Positions 9,421 through 20,482 are shown, counted from the first letter of the stretch. The stretch: 64,000 nt of DNA from Eutrigla gurnardus (GCA_963514095.1 OY741265.1:31358290-31422289); one strand, 5' to 3'. Notes: generated by a model not told the origin, from the sequence alone. Program-made: numbers and translations.

Positions 9421-11428
9421 AGAATAAAGGATTACGGTTCTTAAAAAAAACTTGTACAACAGGAAATAAACAATGGATTCAACATCAAGCTCCTTTTAGT
9501 TAAGAACTTAAAAAGGGAAGCAAACCAAATACCTGGGGGCATCCATTATTAAAACAGAGGGGAGAACTTCCACTCCTTGTTTCTGGTGCTTGGAATGGGC
9601 CGTGGTCGCTTCAGAACCGACTCCAGGACGTTCATCGGCCAGTTTGAAGCTCTGCTTTGACAGCTGGCCCCGGGCTGATAACAGAGGAGTCATAATAGAG
9701 AGCTGATTGACCGTACGATAACACTTACATTTAATTTAAGGAAAGTCCTGTTTGCTTGTGAACAGTTCCAGCTTTGGTTCATTAGTCGATACGCCCCATC
9801 GTCATACTGCAGCTCGATTCCTGTTCCCTCTCCACAAATCACTAGATTTCAATTTCATGACTATTGTACTGCCGTGAAACTGCGTTGTATGGTTGTACAT
9901 TTGTTGTACCTAGTGGAACATTATTGAAGAGTACAAACAACAAGCTAAACATATTCTCCATGGATGTGTGTCAACTCTATAGAAAAGCCGGTGGTAGCCT
10001 GTCAACGTCGAGTCCACTGTGGATTGTGGAGGCTGTGTGGCTGACACGTCTCTTTTCATTCATTTTCCAGAGGGCTTGGACATCCAGACCAGACTGACAG
10101 GAGGGGCGTGGAGGGGTCACTGTTCTGTTAGAGTGTTGATGATTATGTCGAGTGAAAAGCATCTGCCTGTTTAACGTGATGCCTTCTGACATGGAAACAA
10201 AGGGGAGGCTGTGTGCTACCTCCGGCTTCACATCACGTCTGTGTGTACATGGCTGCCATGAGGGCTCCCATGACACTCATCCAGCCTGAGTGTTGGACCT
10301 TCACATTGTAGCCACTGTGGTAAAGTGAAATCCTCTTTAATACAGCAGGTTGGTGTTTAGATCTAGCAGAGGGCTGCACAGCGTGCCCTCCCAAATATTA
10401 ATTCGCAACAAAAGTTATTTTAAATTACGACCTACACTTAATAAAAAAATGGAAGCTGCACTGAAAAAGGCATTTTTAACTCTTTCACATCACATCCCCA
10501 TCCATATTGTTCACCAATTAAACAAAAAAAACCTACTTCTATTTTTTTATCTAATACTTCTTCCTGGGAAACATAACATGATGTATGCTTACATTAGTAC
10601 ATCACTACCAACCAATTTCAACAAATACTATTATAACATCCATCAATCAATCTGCAACATTTAGCTGCACAGAGCCAGAGAGGGTGGAGTGCTAATTTCT
10701 TCAACCATCATCACCCATCTGTCTATCAGAATCAGCTAAATGAATTGAGCTGCTCATTACAATTTTTTGGTATTGTACAATAACAATATATTCACAACTC
10801 AGTATGTCACTTTATTAAAGCATAATCATTTTTAATTGGTTGAAATGTATCCTTAGTAACAAGATCTATCTTTCAAACGTGCTGACCAGGCAGAAATAAC
10901 ATGGGATGTGATGTGATTTAAAGTGCTTTTTTCCATTTATAAAGTTAACCACATGTTTAAATCTGCAAGTGTAATCAGGGAGAAAATACGCTTCCTTTTT
11001 TCAACTTAATTGAGAATTTTGTTTGGTCATATGGGAACATAACGTGTGAAAGTGGACGTGTTGGTAAGCTTATATGACATGTTGGAATCAATAACATGGT
11101 ATTTCATTTCCCAACATCTGTACAATGCAGTATTTAAAAGGTATGGACAATAACACTGTCACAAAAACAGGGAGAATCACTGTCCTCATAAATACACAGG
11201 ATGCAGATGTGTATGCACATGTAGTACATGTAGTACATGAGCGTCCCTGACTGGCTGTGTTGTTGCTGCAAGTGGAATCTGTTCGCCTGAGTCTGTCCAC
11301 ACAAAGAAGTGCCATTTGTTTTCCACCAGGCATTGCAGACACTCCATCACCACGGAGAGACATCTCTCAGTGGAGCCAGCCCACATGCTCTGAAACACAA
11401 GCAATCTGTTTAGCAAGACGAGGCATGA

Positions 11429-11430
<2 letters not shown>
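9421..11430. other. No gene recognised
   Basis: About 2 kb of mostly AT-rich DNA. Open frames at 9977-10276 (reverse) and 10350-10664 (forward) have low-complexity translations without known motifs. No RNA gene or bounded repeat could be supported. Confidence 0.4.

Positions 11431-11486
<56 letters not shown>
11431..11486. repeat. (GT)28 microsatellite
   Basis: Uninterrupted GT dinucleotide tract of about 56 bp. All open frames crossing it are artefacts of the repeat. Confidence 0.95.
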
Positions 11487-11489
<3 letters not shown>

Positions 11490-11810
11490 CATGCCTTCTG
11501 TGGTTTTACACCTATATGTCTGAAAAAGGAAGTGTATATTGAGCTCAACAGCAGATGGGAGCATCATAATGTTAGCGATCAGAATAAGTTGCTCTCTCCA
11601 AGAAAAAATATTCTGGAAAAACAAATAAAAAAGAAAGACTGTTTTTTCTTCTTCAGAATAATCAAAATATAAAATAATCAATATGACATCTGACTTTCAA
11701 AACCAAACCTAGAACACCTTATTAAAGGTGGTCACAGAGCATGTCTGCCCTGCCTTGCCTTGACACGGCTCTCGACATGTGATGGCTGAGCGGGCGTCTT
11801 GCAGCTAACG

Positions 11811-12580
11811 GTACGGCTGTAGCGATACACTAATCTCACGATACGATACGATATACGATATTCAGCTCACGATACGATACGATATACGATATTCAGCTCA
11901 CGATACGATATAAATCACGATATTCAGTCAACGATACGATTCGATACAATTCGATTAGAGTTCTCAACGGGTCGGCCCAGCCCGACAAACCCGACGGGAC
12001 CCGAAGTTTCAGGCCGGGTCCGGGCCGAAAAAATACGCAAATGAGCCGGGTCGTGTCGGGCCTCGGGCTTCATTTTTTTATAAAACACATTTCATTAAAA
12101 AATAAAAAATAAAAAATAAAAAAAATTGTAGGTTGTAAATTATATATTGTTTGCTGTGAATCATCGCTGTTCACGTTTGGTCAATCTGGCTGCCTGCTTC
12201 ATGGGGCAGAGTAAGTTTCATTTGAATTCACGTCTGCTGTCTGTCTGATCGTGATAACAAGTGTATGAGGAAAACAATGCAGGCGCGCGGGGGGTCGGGT
12301 TCGGGTCGGGTTCGGGCCGACAATTCATGCTGGTGTGTCGGGCTGCGTCGGGTTCGGGTTTAAAAACCCGCGGGCCGGGTCGGGTCGGGCTGTAATTTTC
12401 AGGCCCGTTGAGAACTCTCAATTCGATACACTTACATAATTTTCTGAAAGATTTAAAAGGTACAGTGTGATTTTGGTGACATCTTGTGAGTGTTCCATTT
12501 ACTTGGATTGGATTAATATCAACTGAAAGAATCAATTACACAATATATGGCTCTGACTGGACATAGAGTCTCCAGCTTGC
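11811..12580. mobile_element. Decayed hAT end with 'acgatacgatac' repeats
   Basis: Starts near 'gtagcgatacactaatctc' and contains about three near-identical units of 'cacgatacgatacgatat' plus 'acgatattcagct', followed by 'tcgatacaattcgat'. Such 'cgatac' arrays behind a 'tgtaacgata' start are the subterminal regions of a common fish hAT family. Only one end is visible and no transposase is seen. A 464-bp hAT MITE is inserted inside it. Confidence 0.55.
11956..12419. mobile_element. 464-bp hAT MITE, 8-bp TSD
   Basis: The ends TAGAGTTCTCAACGGG and CCCGTTGAGAACTCTC are inverted repeats with one terminal mismatch. The flanks carry the same 8 bp, AATTCGAT (11948-11955 and 12420-12427). The interior is bipartite: both ends are packed with 'cgggtcggg' and 'gggttcggg' motifs while the centre is AT-rich. 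There is no coding sequence. Because the host is itself a hAT end, this is a younger insertion. Confidence 0.88.
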
Positions 12581-13840
12581 AAATGCTGGACAAAATAAAT
12601 CAAATATGTGGTGAGAATCCTGTACGCACTGTGCGTACTTTTTTTGAAGGTGGGCTAGATATTTAAATTTCAGCGGGTGACACCAAACAACGTCTGCCCA
12701 AGCAAGTTTTTCTTTCGCTCACACAGTGACCTGGAGAGACGCAGCCGCATTTGAGAGGACGATCGCGCGTGTGCGCAATTACGCATAGCATGTTGGCCCC
12801 TCTCCACTACACAATACAGCTCGGCTCTAGTCTCGTCACCTCTCTGCTGCTGAGCACTGTGGGCCGAGCCGATGCATGTCACTCTCCCCGGGCCGGGAGA
12901 GTTATCATACCGTACTGTGCGTGTGTGTCCAAGCGTGTGTGTGCGTCCTTTGGATCCTAAGGAATATATTGGGACAAGCTACATGCTAGCAAATTAGCGC
13001 TGCGCGGAGTGCGCGCAAGAGCCATTGAGTGCACGCACAGAGGAGAGGGAGGTATGTATCACCTCGTCTAAGATCAGAGCAGAACATAGTTCAGTATGGA
13101 AATGCGGTGGTGTTTTCCTTTAATGAAACAGTTTATTTAACTATTATTCCAAAGATTATTTTTTAATTATACTTTTATAAAACAAATAATTTACTCAAAA
13201 TAACTATTAAATAAAACCAGTATTTTATCAACTTATCTTAGAAACAAATGCAACAAGATAACAGAGTCTATTTGTCAGATGCATGAGCAAGATACTGAAC
13301 CTCAAAATCAAAAGGACCGACATGAATATCCATTTATTCACTGTACATCATAGCAACCCTTTAACCAAAGACTTCAAATTGACTTAAAATGGTTATGACA
13401 TGGATTGATTTCATCACTGAATTAATATGCAGTTAACTTAATCACTGGCAATGTGTTTTTGCATCAGTGTGAGCAAAAATGAAAGGAAATAACTGACACC
13501 ATATACACACTGTAAGAATATTCTGTAATGTTAATTTAAGGTTTGTTCTCATGCTTTTGTGGCCGTTAAAGTGCAACAACAGCACTGCATGAATCCATTT
13601 CTCCATGGGGCGATGAAGTTAGATTTAGAAAATCAATGATAAGTGACTATAACAAACATAAAATTTTGTCTGAAGAAAGCTGCTTTGTATCTTGTTGGTA
13701 AGTCAGAAACTAATTGTAGATTTGGGTTTAGGCATTCTATGAGTAGAGCTAGTAAGTAGTAACATTTAATCTTGTCTGGATAGCTTGTTGTTTAAATTCT
13801 TGTGAAGCTGGTTATACTGAGTGGGCAATTACCTAGTTTC
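12581..13840. other. No gene recognised
   Basis: A GC-richer patch (12680-13060) with several gcgcgtgtgcgc-like strings and then AT-rich DNA. Open frames at 12670-12882 and 12751-12960 overlap on opposite strands and show no domain. The patch could be part of the decayed hAT element upstream, but I cannot show this. Confidence 0.35.
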
Positions 13841-14317
13841 AGCCATCTCAGCAGATCACTAGGCTCTGTAATCACATCACATGGATTCTCCTACCATTGT
13901 TACGCAGATGACACCCAGCTATTCCTCTCTTTCCCCCCAACATCCGACACCCACATTGCAACTCACATCTCGGAATGTCTGGCAGACATCTCTGTCTGGA
14001 CAACTGCCTCAAGCTTAACCTGACTAAAACCGAACACCCTGTCGGTCACTGTCGAGGGCATCACAGTATTGCCGTCGTCAACTGCGAGGAACCTGGGTTT
14101 AATCCTCGATGACTAACTATCCTGCATCCCCAACATCACTGCTGTGGCCCGATCCTGCAGATTTGCCCTCTACGATATTCGCAGGATTCTGACTTTCCTC
14201 ACAAAGGATGCATCGCAACTCCTGGTCCAAGCACTGGTCATCTCCCGCCTGGACTACTGCAACTCTCTCCTGGCTGGACTCCCGGCCTCGGCAACTAAAC
14301 CATTGCAGCGTATCCAG
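13841..14317 (+). pseudogene. L2-type LINE reverse transcriptase fragment
   Basis: Translation shows Y-A-D-D-T-Q-L-F (the RT active-site box, near 13900-13923), then about 15 residues later S-E-C-L-A-D-I-S-V-W, and finally L-V-Q-A-L-V-I-S-R-L-D-Y-C-N-S-L-L-A-G ending at K-P-L-Q-R-I-Q. These blocks in this order are characteristic of the L2 clade. The reading frame is broken by frameshifts and stops (for example the TGA after 'aagcttaacc' and the TAA after 'ctcgatgac'). The upstream RT and the endonuclease are missing. It is cut at 14317 by a Harbinger element. Confidence 0.88.
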
Positions 14318-14566
14318 GGCCCTCATTTATAAAACTGTGCGTAGGATCCTTACTAAAAGTGTACGTACGCCAAAAAGCCAAAGTTTGCGTGCGCCAAAAA
14401 AAAATCAGATTCATAAAACTGTGCGCACGCAGGCTGTACGCAATGTTCCCTTTATAAATCACAGGATCACCTACAAGTGTGCGTACCTGAATCCCGCCCT
14501 GTACACGCCCACATTTTACTATGTTAATGAGCCGGCATGCAATCGTTTCCGTGTGGTGAATCACGG

Positions 14567-14766
14567 CGACAGGTCAGAAAAATAGCGAAGAAACGTAACT
14601 TTTCAGAAACGGAGAAAGAGACACTTGTTGGGGAGGTGGAGGCCCGGACAATAATTTAATTTAGTGGTCACAGCAGCGGGATCACGAATAAAAAGACGCA
14701 GTGCGAGTGGCAACACATCGCTGCTGCAGTCAACGGCGTCAGCTGGACCGAGCGGACGGTGATCTG
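14567..14766 (+). pseudogene. SANT/Myb-like exon 1 of Harbinger copy 1
   Basis: The frame reads K-K-R-N-F-S-E-T-E-K-E-T-L-V-G-E-V-E from 14588, then a TAA at 14660-14662, then F-S-G-H-S-S-G-I-T and Q-C-E-W-Q-H-I-A-A-A-V-N-G-V. This matches the layout of the Myb-like DNA-binding protein that Harbinger elements encode beside their transposase (two conserved tryptophan/aromatic helices, then 'R-T-V'). 'ctgaag|gtaaat' at the end looks like a splice donor. The TAA is shared with copy 2, so it predates both insertions. Confidence 0.75.
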
Positions 14767-14966
14767 AAGGTAAATGACATCTTTCCGCTCCTAACATGGA
14801 TTTAATGTATTGCTAGAGTATTTGAGGAAGTTTGATTTTGATGTGACTTTGACGGGGATTGTGTCTGAAAAGGAGGGAGACACAGAGCAGAGGTATAAGG
14901 GTGAACAAATTTTAAACTTTTATTGTATATATAACAAAACGTGAAATAGTTTCTGTCCTTCCAGAG

Positions 14967-15194
14967 TCTGCAGCGTGTGGCGTAGAGGAGGTTGACGGTG
15001 ACGGGCCCTCGGCACAGCGTCCGGGTTCGGCGCAAAGCAGCAGCGCACCCCGGGCGCATGGCACATCAAGCGGTCGGGTGCTCACTGATGCCGTCCTGCA
15101 ACTTCAGCGAGACACAATTGCTGTCATCAACAACGTTGCAGATGAGCTACGGCAAACGCGCACTGTGATTAATAAAATACTACGTTTACAATGA
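14967..15194 (+). pseudogene. SANT/Myb-protein C-terminal exon, Harbinger copy 1
   Basis: After a good acceptor ('tgtccttccag') an open frame of about 75 codons runs to TGA at 15192-15194 and ends in a predicted amphipathic helix (D-A-V-L-Q-L-Q-R-D-T-I-A-V-I-N-N-V-A-D-E). Such leucine/isoleucine-rich C-terminal helices are usual in Harbinger Myb-like proteins and probably mediate oligomerisation. In copy 2 the corresponding exon carries extra repeats and a frameshift, so this copy is the better preserved of the two. Confidence 0.65.
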
Positions 15195-15964
15195 ACATTG
15201 ATTGTTGTCTTCCTTATATTACAAACGCATAACATCCTCACGGATTCTTGCGCCCTGTTGATACCCCTCCAGTCGGGCAGGGGGACGTGGCTCGGGGTAA
15301 TCGATAAATTTGCGCTCTCCACGCTCCACGACTGAGCGCGCACGAGCGTGCCACTCATTATAGCGCATTTCCTCTGCGCTCTGGTGGTTTAAAAACAAGG
15401 ATAAAGTGTAACAATTATACGATGGCTTAATGGCTTTATGTATGTGCGTTGATGATATATGCACATAAATAAGGAGAATATTTAGTTATTCCCGCTGTGT
15501 TCTGCAGTGATCTAATGGAAGGTATTTATCGTATACTGTACATGCATTTGGGCCGTCTCCTCCTCCTGCGGTGACAGCGCTGATTCAATATTTCAAAATG
15601 ATTTTGATTTAAGATACAAGTCAGATTTTAAAAGAAAGTGTTAATATGAAAAAAACTATCACTCATTAAAAGCGTCAAAAACATTGCTGGAGTTCATCAT
15701 GATAACGCAGATCTAACGTATGATATGGAGTGTAATTAAATGTGTGCGAGTCATCAAAAATATATAGTTCTTCTCACGTTTACTGCTGATTCCCTTCCAG
15801 TCTCCAGAATGTGCGTACCGGTACGCATGCCTCAGAGTTTGCTTACGGGTACGCACACTTTCCCGTCAAGTTTGGTTTTTATAGATCACAACCTTTGCGT
15901 GGAAAGTGGCGTACGCACGTTTCCAGCCCCGTTTTGTACGCAAGCTTTATAAATGAGGCCCCAG

Positions 15965-16375
15965 ACTCTTCTCTGTTCTGGTCCTCAGTGGTGGAACGAA
16001 CTCCCGACCAATGTCAGGACAGCAGAGTCACTTGCCATCTTCCAAAAAAAGGCTCAAGACTTCACCTGGACTCTGCATAGCATGACCCACTAACACCCCC
16101 CCCCCCCCCCCCCCTAAAAAAAATAGCACTTTTATGTTCTTACCTATAGCACTTTGATCATAGCACAGTTGTTCTTAAGGCATGTTTGCTGAACAGCTAC
16201 TACTTTACTCAGACGAGGACCTAACACTTGTTTCTATTTTTTAGCTCTTACTTTATCGGTAATGATATGTTGTGGTTTCTTTCTTTTGATAAATGTACTT
16301 ATTGTAAGACGATTTGGACAAAAGTATCTGCTAAATGCCCTTCATGTAAATGTAATAAAAATGTTCTTTGTGTTA
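15965..16375 (+). mobile_element. L2 LINE C-terminus and 3' tail
   Basis: Continues the LINE after the Harbinger insert: one frame reads W-W-N-E-L-P-T-N-V-R-T-A-E-S-L-A-I-F from about 15990, the usual end of L2 ORF2. The 3' UTR has a poly-C run (16098-16115) and ends with 'gtaagacgatttggacaaaa' and 'tatctgctaaatgccc', the hallmark tail of fish L2 elements. About 300 bp of coding sequence expected between the two halves is absent, so a deletion accompanied or preceded the insertion. Confidence 0.82.
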
Positions 16376-16732
16376 ATAATCCCAATATTGTTCCGGTAGG
16401 GACAAAGCCAACAGGACGTAATACTTGCTGCCGTTGTAACGACTCTCAGGTGACCCATCCAACACCCATTTCCACTTGCCCCCACCAACGTACTTGGATG
16501 AGAGGAGGAATGTCTACAAAAACCTAAAGCAAGTCTAGTTAACTACGATAATGCTTATCAAAGATGATATATATCATTGTATGCTACTGAACACCCTGGA
16601 CCAAAATACTACAGTTAATTGGATTTGACGTCAGTGGCTTGGTAAATTGAGAAAAGGTATAACCAATGACGAAGCACTTCCAGCGTCAATCTTCTCAGGA
16701 AGTCAGACAAAAGTGACACATAGAAATAGTCA
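16376..16732. other. No gene seen
   Basis: Non-coding. It may be the left part of the hAT transposase element whose gene is at 18640-20482, since a younger hAT insert (16741-18583) separates the two, but no left terminal repeat was found. Confidence 0.35.
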
Positions 16733-17654
16733 GCGATCACTAGGGTTGGGCATCGTTTGGATTTTACCGATTCCGATCCCGATCCTCTGTTTCGATTCCT
16801 GTTCTAAACGATTCTCGATTCCGATTCTTTGAGGTGCAGGTCAACAGGTCCAGTGTTGCCACAGTTACTTTGAAAAAGTAATCTGACTACTGACTACTCC
16901 TTTAAAAAGTAACTTAGTTAAGTTACTGACTACTTGATTTAAAAAGTAACTAAGTTAGATTACAAGTTACTTTATTAGTTACATTCAACAGCTGCATCAG
17001 ACTACCGATTTTGCCAATACTCACTTTATTGATGTGCTTTTTTAACAGTAACATCAACAATGTATCCATTTTAAGTTGCACTTGAAAACTATGTCCTGAT
17101 AGAAAATACATGTTTTTATATAAAAAAACATAAAGACAGTCTTTCTTGACTTCACTTAACTTCAATAATTGTTTGCATATTGTAATGGCAGTGACATCAT
17201 GAATGAACATTTTATGAATATTGAACCGGCATTAGAGCAGCAAGGATTGGTTTTATGAAACAAATGAGCACAGTCCTAAAGTATGAGCGGCGTGATGATG
17301 AAGGGAGGGGGCGGGGCCAGCAAGCAGCGAGACATTTCTCCACTAAACACTCAAGAGAGACTCCGCTCGCATTTCAGCACAGACTGAGTTAGCAGGAGCT
17401 CCGTGAAATCGAGAACTCGTCTTGTTTATTCACACGCTGCGCCTTTTCACCGTCACCGGGCGGGACCTGCTCTTTTAAAGACTGTGTAAAGCAAATTCAG
17501 CCATTTTCTTCTAAACACATTAAATGGGTCATAAATGTATTCCCTTAAAACATGTAAAAGCCATTCAACCATTTAGAATGTAATTATGGAGCTAGGCTGC
17601 CAAACTGTTTTTCTACATTTCTGCGTCCAGGATTTAATGGGCGGGTCAGCTAAG

Positions 17655-17682
17655 GATAGCCGCGTTACGTAACGCGGCTATC
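17655..17682. promoter_or_regulatory. 28-bp perfect palindrome upstream of a TATA-like box
   Basis: The half-site GATAGCCGCGTTAC is followed directly by its exact reverse complement, centred on a TACGTA core. It is followed 32 bp later by 'ggtataaatacg' (about 17713-17724), which resembles a TATA box pointing rightward. Lying inside a nested hAT element, it might be a protein-binding site or part of the element's promoter. No expression evidence can be read from sequence. Confidence 0.5.
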
Positions 17683-18019
17683 ATTAGCATAAACGCCGCC
17701 CTGCTGCGGAAGCGGTATAAATACGTACAGTGCATTAGCTTCGGTGGTTGTCCGCTAGCTCGAGTCTCGGATAGCATCGCTTATGCTAGTCTGCAGCTAG
17801 CTAACCAGCCATGTCTCCTCCCGCGGTGGGCGTGGTTTCAGCGCCTCTAACTGACACGCCCCCAGCGTTTCACAGCAGAGAGAAGTGCTTGTTTTTCCAT
17901 GATTTTGTGACCCTATTTTATATACTTAGCAATTTTTTTCATCTTTCAAATTTGGCTCAGTGGTCAATGATGCATGTTACTGTGGTGTGACAAACTCATA
18001 ACACATTTTTTTTGCCGCT

Positions 18020-18130
18020 TTACACGGACTTTAATGTGGTTGTGCCATGCTGTGACTCTAAATGTTTTTTCAAGTTTGACGTTGTATTCTTGAAAGTAGA
18101 CAACACTTTGTTGTTAACACAACGAGTGTA
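18020..18130 (-). pseudogene. BED-finger remnant of a hAT transposase
   Basis: Reverse-strand translation near the end of a 150-codon open frame gives N-N-K-V-L-S-T-F-K-N-T-T-S-N-L-K-K-H-L followed by E-S-Q-H, the second half of a BED finger (the His-X4-His part) as found in ZBED-type hAT transposases. The expected first Cys pair is not clear, the upstream sequence is unrelated, and no catalytic core follows, so this is a fragment. It belongs to the nested element at about 16853-18426. Confidence 0.6.
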
Positions 18131-18639
18131 CAACGAACCTTTATGTTGCCATCTTTTGCTGAGATGAAGTCGAAATAATGCTTGTATTTCCAGCTGGAAA
18201 ATGCGTATCTCTCCCCCTCCATTGTTTACGTTTCTGCCAGTATAGCCGACTACAAGCGACCGTCCGTGAAGGTGTCGGCTAACATACGTCACCCCCGAGA
18301 CGCACGAAGAAAGCAGATCTTTTTTTTTACTGACAAAAATAGTAACGCGCCGTGTATTTGGATAAGTAACTTTAATCTGACTACTGGTTTGGCAATAGTA
18401 GCGCGTTAGACTACTCGTTACTGATCGTTCTATCGCGGAGTCTCCGCGCGCTGTGCGGAGTAATACAAACAAACTAGTGCGGACGTTTAAGAACCAAAAA
18501 AAAAGATCGCAATTCCAACAGCTTCTTAACGTTTCCGGAACCAGAGGTTAGGAACCGGTTCCTATTTGGAATGCCCAACCCTAGCGATCACCAGTCACAA
18601 GCCTCAACATTCAACTTGAAACTGAAAGGTAAAGATCAC

Positions 18640-20482
18640 AAAGTCACTGTTGAGATGGTTTGCTTCTGCTGAGGCGACTTGGTACATACAGAGGCTCTAT
18701 CGTCTCCTTGAGGTCTTACCTCAACTCTGAAATAGTTGCACTTTATGTTGCTGTTGCAAAAGAACATAATCTGCGCCGTCACCACAACACTAAACACACA
18801 AATTTCAAGGATTCATATCATGAGCAGTCAGAGGCCCGACAGAGAAAAATAGCCACATTGAAATCTGCCTACTCCCGTGCTAGTGGCATTATTACTCGAA
18901 CTTTAACTGATCAAGTGAGAGTAACGTGTGCATCTCTGCAGGCTGCCTGGGTGCTTTGCAAAAATAACCGGCCTTTCACGGAAAGTGAGGTTTTAAAGGA
19001 GTGCATGGTCACCGTTCTGGAGGAACTTGCCCCCGACAAATCCATGGACACCCATTGAATTATTGCAACTGTCAAACAAATACCTCTCTCTGCTTCAACT
19101 GCCGCACGTCGTGTACACGTCTTGGCAGAGCAAGTCCATCAAGTTGTCATTGACGGGATGAAGGAAGCCAAATACATTTCGCTGGCTATTGATGAGTCCA
19201 CTGACAACACGGATATCTCACAGTTGTGCGTTTTTGCCACATTCTTTAATGGCAAAGATTTCAGAGAGGAGCTGCTGGCATTACTTCCGATGGAGGATAA
19301 CACCACTGCTGACATCATCTTTGGAAAACTGGAGGATTTTTTTAAAAGTCATGGATTGTCCTTTGATAAAATCAACCTGATAGTGACAGATGGTGCACCT
19401 GCCATGATTGTCAAAAACAAGGGTCTGGTGAGCAGAATAAAGACTGTCGCTCCTAAAACTAACGCGCTTCACTGTATTATCCATCAAAGCGTGCTGTACG
19501 CAAAGCTAAGTGGGGAGCTCAAAGAGGTGATGGAGAAAACAATGAAAATTATCAACCACATCAGAGGAAATTCAAGCACGCAGCACCACCTGTTCAGCAA
19601 CTTTGTGCTCGAATCCCAGGCTTCTCATGATGACCTGTTACTCCACAATGACGTGCGCTGGCTCAGTAAGGGCAAAGCACTGGAGCGCTTCGTTGAACTC
19701 AGTGCCCAAGTGGTGGATTTTTTTAAACAAAGTAAATCAAAAGCAGCAGCTGACCATCTCCGCATCATGCAAGACAGAGAATACATGGGCAACGTTGCGT
19801 TTTTAACAGACATTTTCTCCCATTTGAATACACTTAATCTCCAGCTGCAAGGAAAAGAAAAATCAGTGGTGGATATGGTGGAAAAACTTGATGCCTTTGG
19901 GAACAAACTTGATTTGTTCCACGCAGATTTGTTGTCAGGGAGGCTGCTGCACTTCAATACACTGAAGACGGTGGGGAAAGCAACGTAACAGACAAGATGA
20001 AGAAATTCATCACACAATTAAAAGACAACTTCTCTGCCAGGTTCGATGACTTTTTCATTTCCAGAGATGTCATTGGATTTGTGCGTGACCCATTCACCAT
20101 CAGCCAAAGTGGAGAATTCTCTACAAACGCGGTGAAAATGATGCCGTTGGACGAGGCGGCCATTCAGAGTGAGCTGGCTAAAATCCAGGCCGCAGGCGAC
20201 ATTAAGGCTGCTCTCCGTGGTGCTGAAAGCCTGAGCGTATTTTGGTTGTCCTGTCCTGAGGACTATGGCACATTGAAGACGCTGGCTATGTATGTGCTCA
20301 CCATGTTCGGTTGAACCTACACCTGTGAGGCTGCGTTCTTCAAGATGAACTCGATAAAAACACACGAGAGGAAATGACTGTCAAACCTTTGGAGGACTCT
20401 TTGCGCATAAGTCTGACAGCAGCCAAGCCTGATGTAAAAAAGTTGGTGTCCATGGGGAAATGTAATTTCAGCCATTGAGCAG
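18640..20482 (+). pseudogene. hAT transposase pseudogene (SCAND3/ZBED-like)
   Basis: Homology covers most of a hAT transposase. Near 18770 an H-N-L-R-R-H-H block ends the zinc-finger region. Further on are L-A-I-D-E-S-T-D (catalytic Asp codon 19191-19193), V-T-D-G-A-P-A-M (second Asp 19389-19391), N-D-V-R-W-L-S-K-G (RW motif, near 19652), and finally C-E-A-A-F-F-K-M (catalytic Glu 20327-20329) in the dimerisation region. Damage: in-frame TGA at 19056-19058, a frameshift near 19985, TGA at 20312-20314, and a stop plus frameshift near 20370. The end of the gene is L-T-A-A-K-P-D-V-K-K then TGA at about 20477-20479. It is of the type domesticated as SCAND3/FAM200 in mammals, but the damage argues against function here. 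Confidence 0.9.

Larger units (their letters stand above)
14318..15961 (+). mobile_element. Harbinger element, copy 1 (CAG TSD)
   Basis: The termini GGCCCTCATTTATAAA and TTTATAAATGAGGCCC are inverted repeats, flanked by CAG on both sides (14315-14317 and 15962-15964). Subterminal regions carry many 'gtgcgtacg'/'gtacgcac' strings. Inside are two exon-like blocks of a SANT/Myb-like protein on the forward strand but no DDE transposase. A second copy of the same family lies inverted at 35647-37362. It is inserted in an L2 remnant, so it is younger than that LINE. Confidence 0.88.
16853..18426 (-). mobile_element. Nested hAT-type element ('aagtaact' ends)
   Basis: Left part begins 'cagtgttgccacagttact' and contains repeated 'aaaaagtaact' motifs; the right part has 'gataagtaactttaatctg' and 'gcgcgttagactactcgtt'. 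This is the terminal pattern of a common fish hAT group whose ends read like 'agtaacgcgttact'. The right terminus seems truncated or mutated and I found no target duplication. It carries a BED-finger remnant on the minus strand near its right side. Confidence 0.6.
16741..18583. mobile_element. hAT element with perfect 8-bp TSD
   Basis: The left end TAGGGTTGGGCAT and right end ATGCCCAACCCTA are exact inverted repeats, flanked by GCGATCAC on both sides (16733-16740 and 18584-18591). Subterminal 'cgattccgatc' on the left and 'ggaaccggttcc' on the right fit a short hAT MITE that has itself received an insert (about 16853-18426). It separates the hAT transposase pseudogene downstream from whatever lay upstream. 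Confidence 0.9.
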
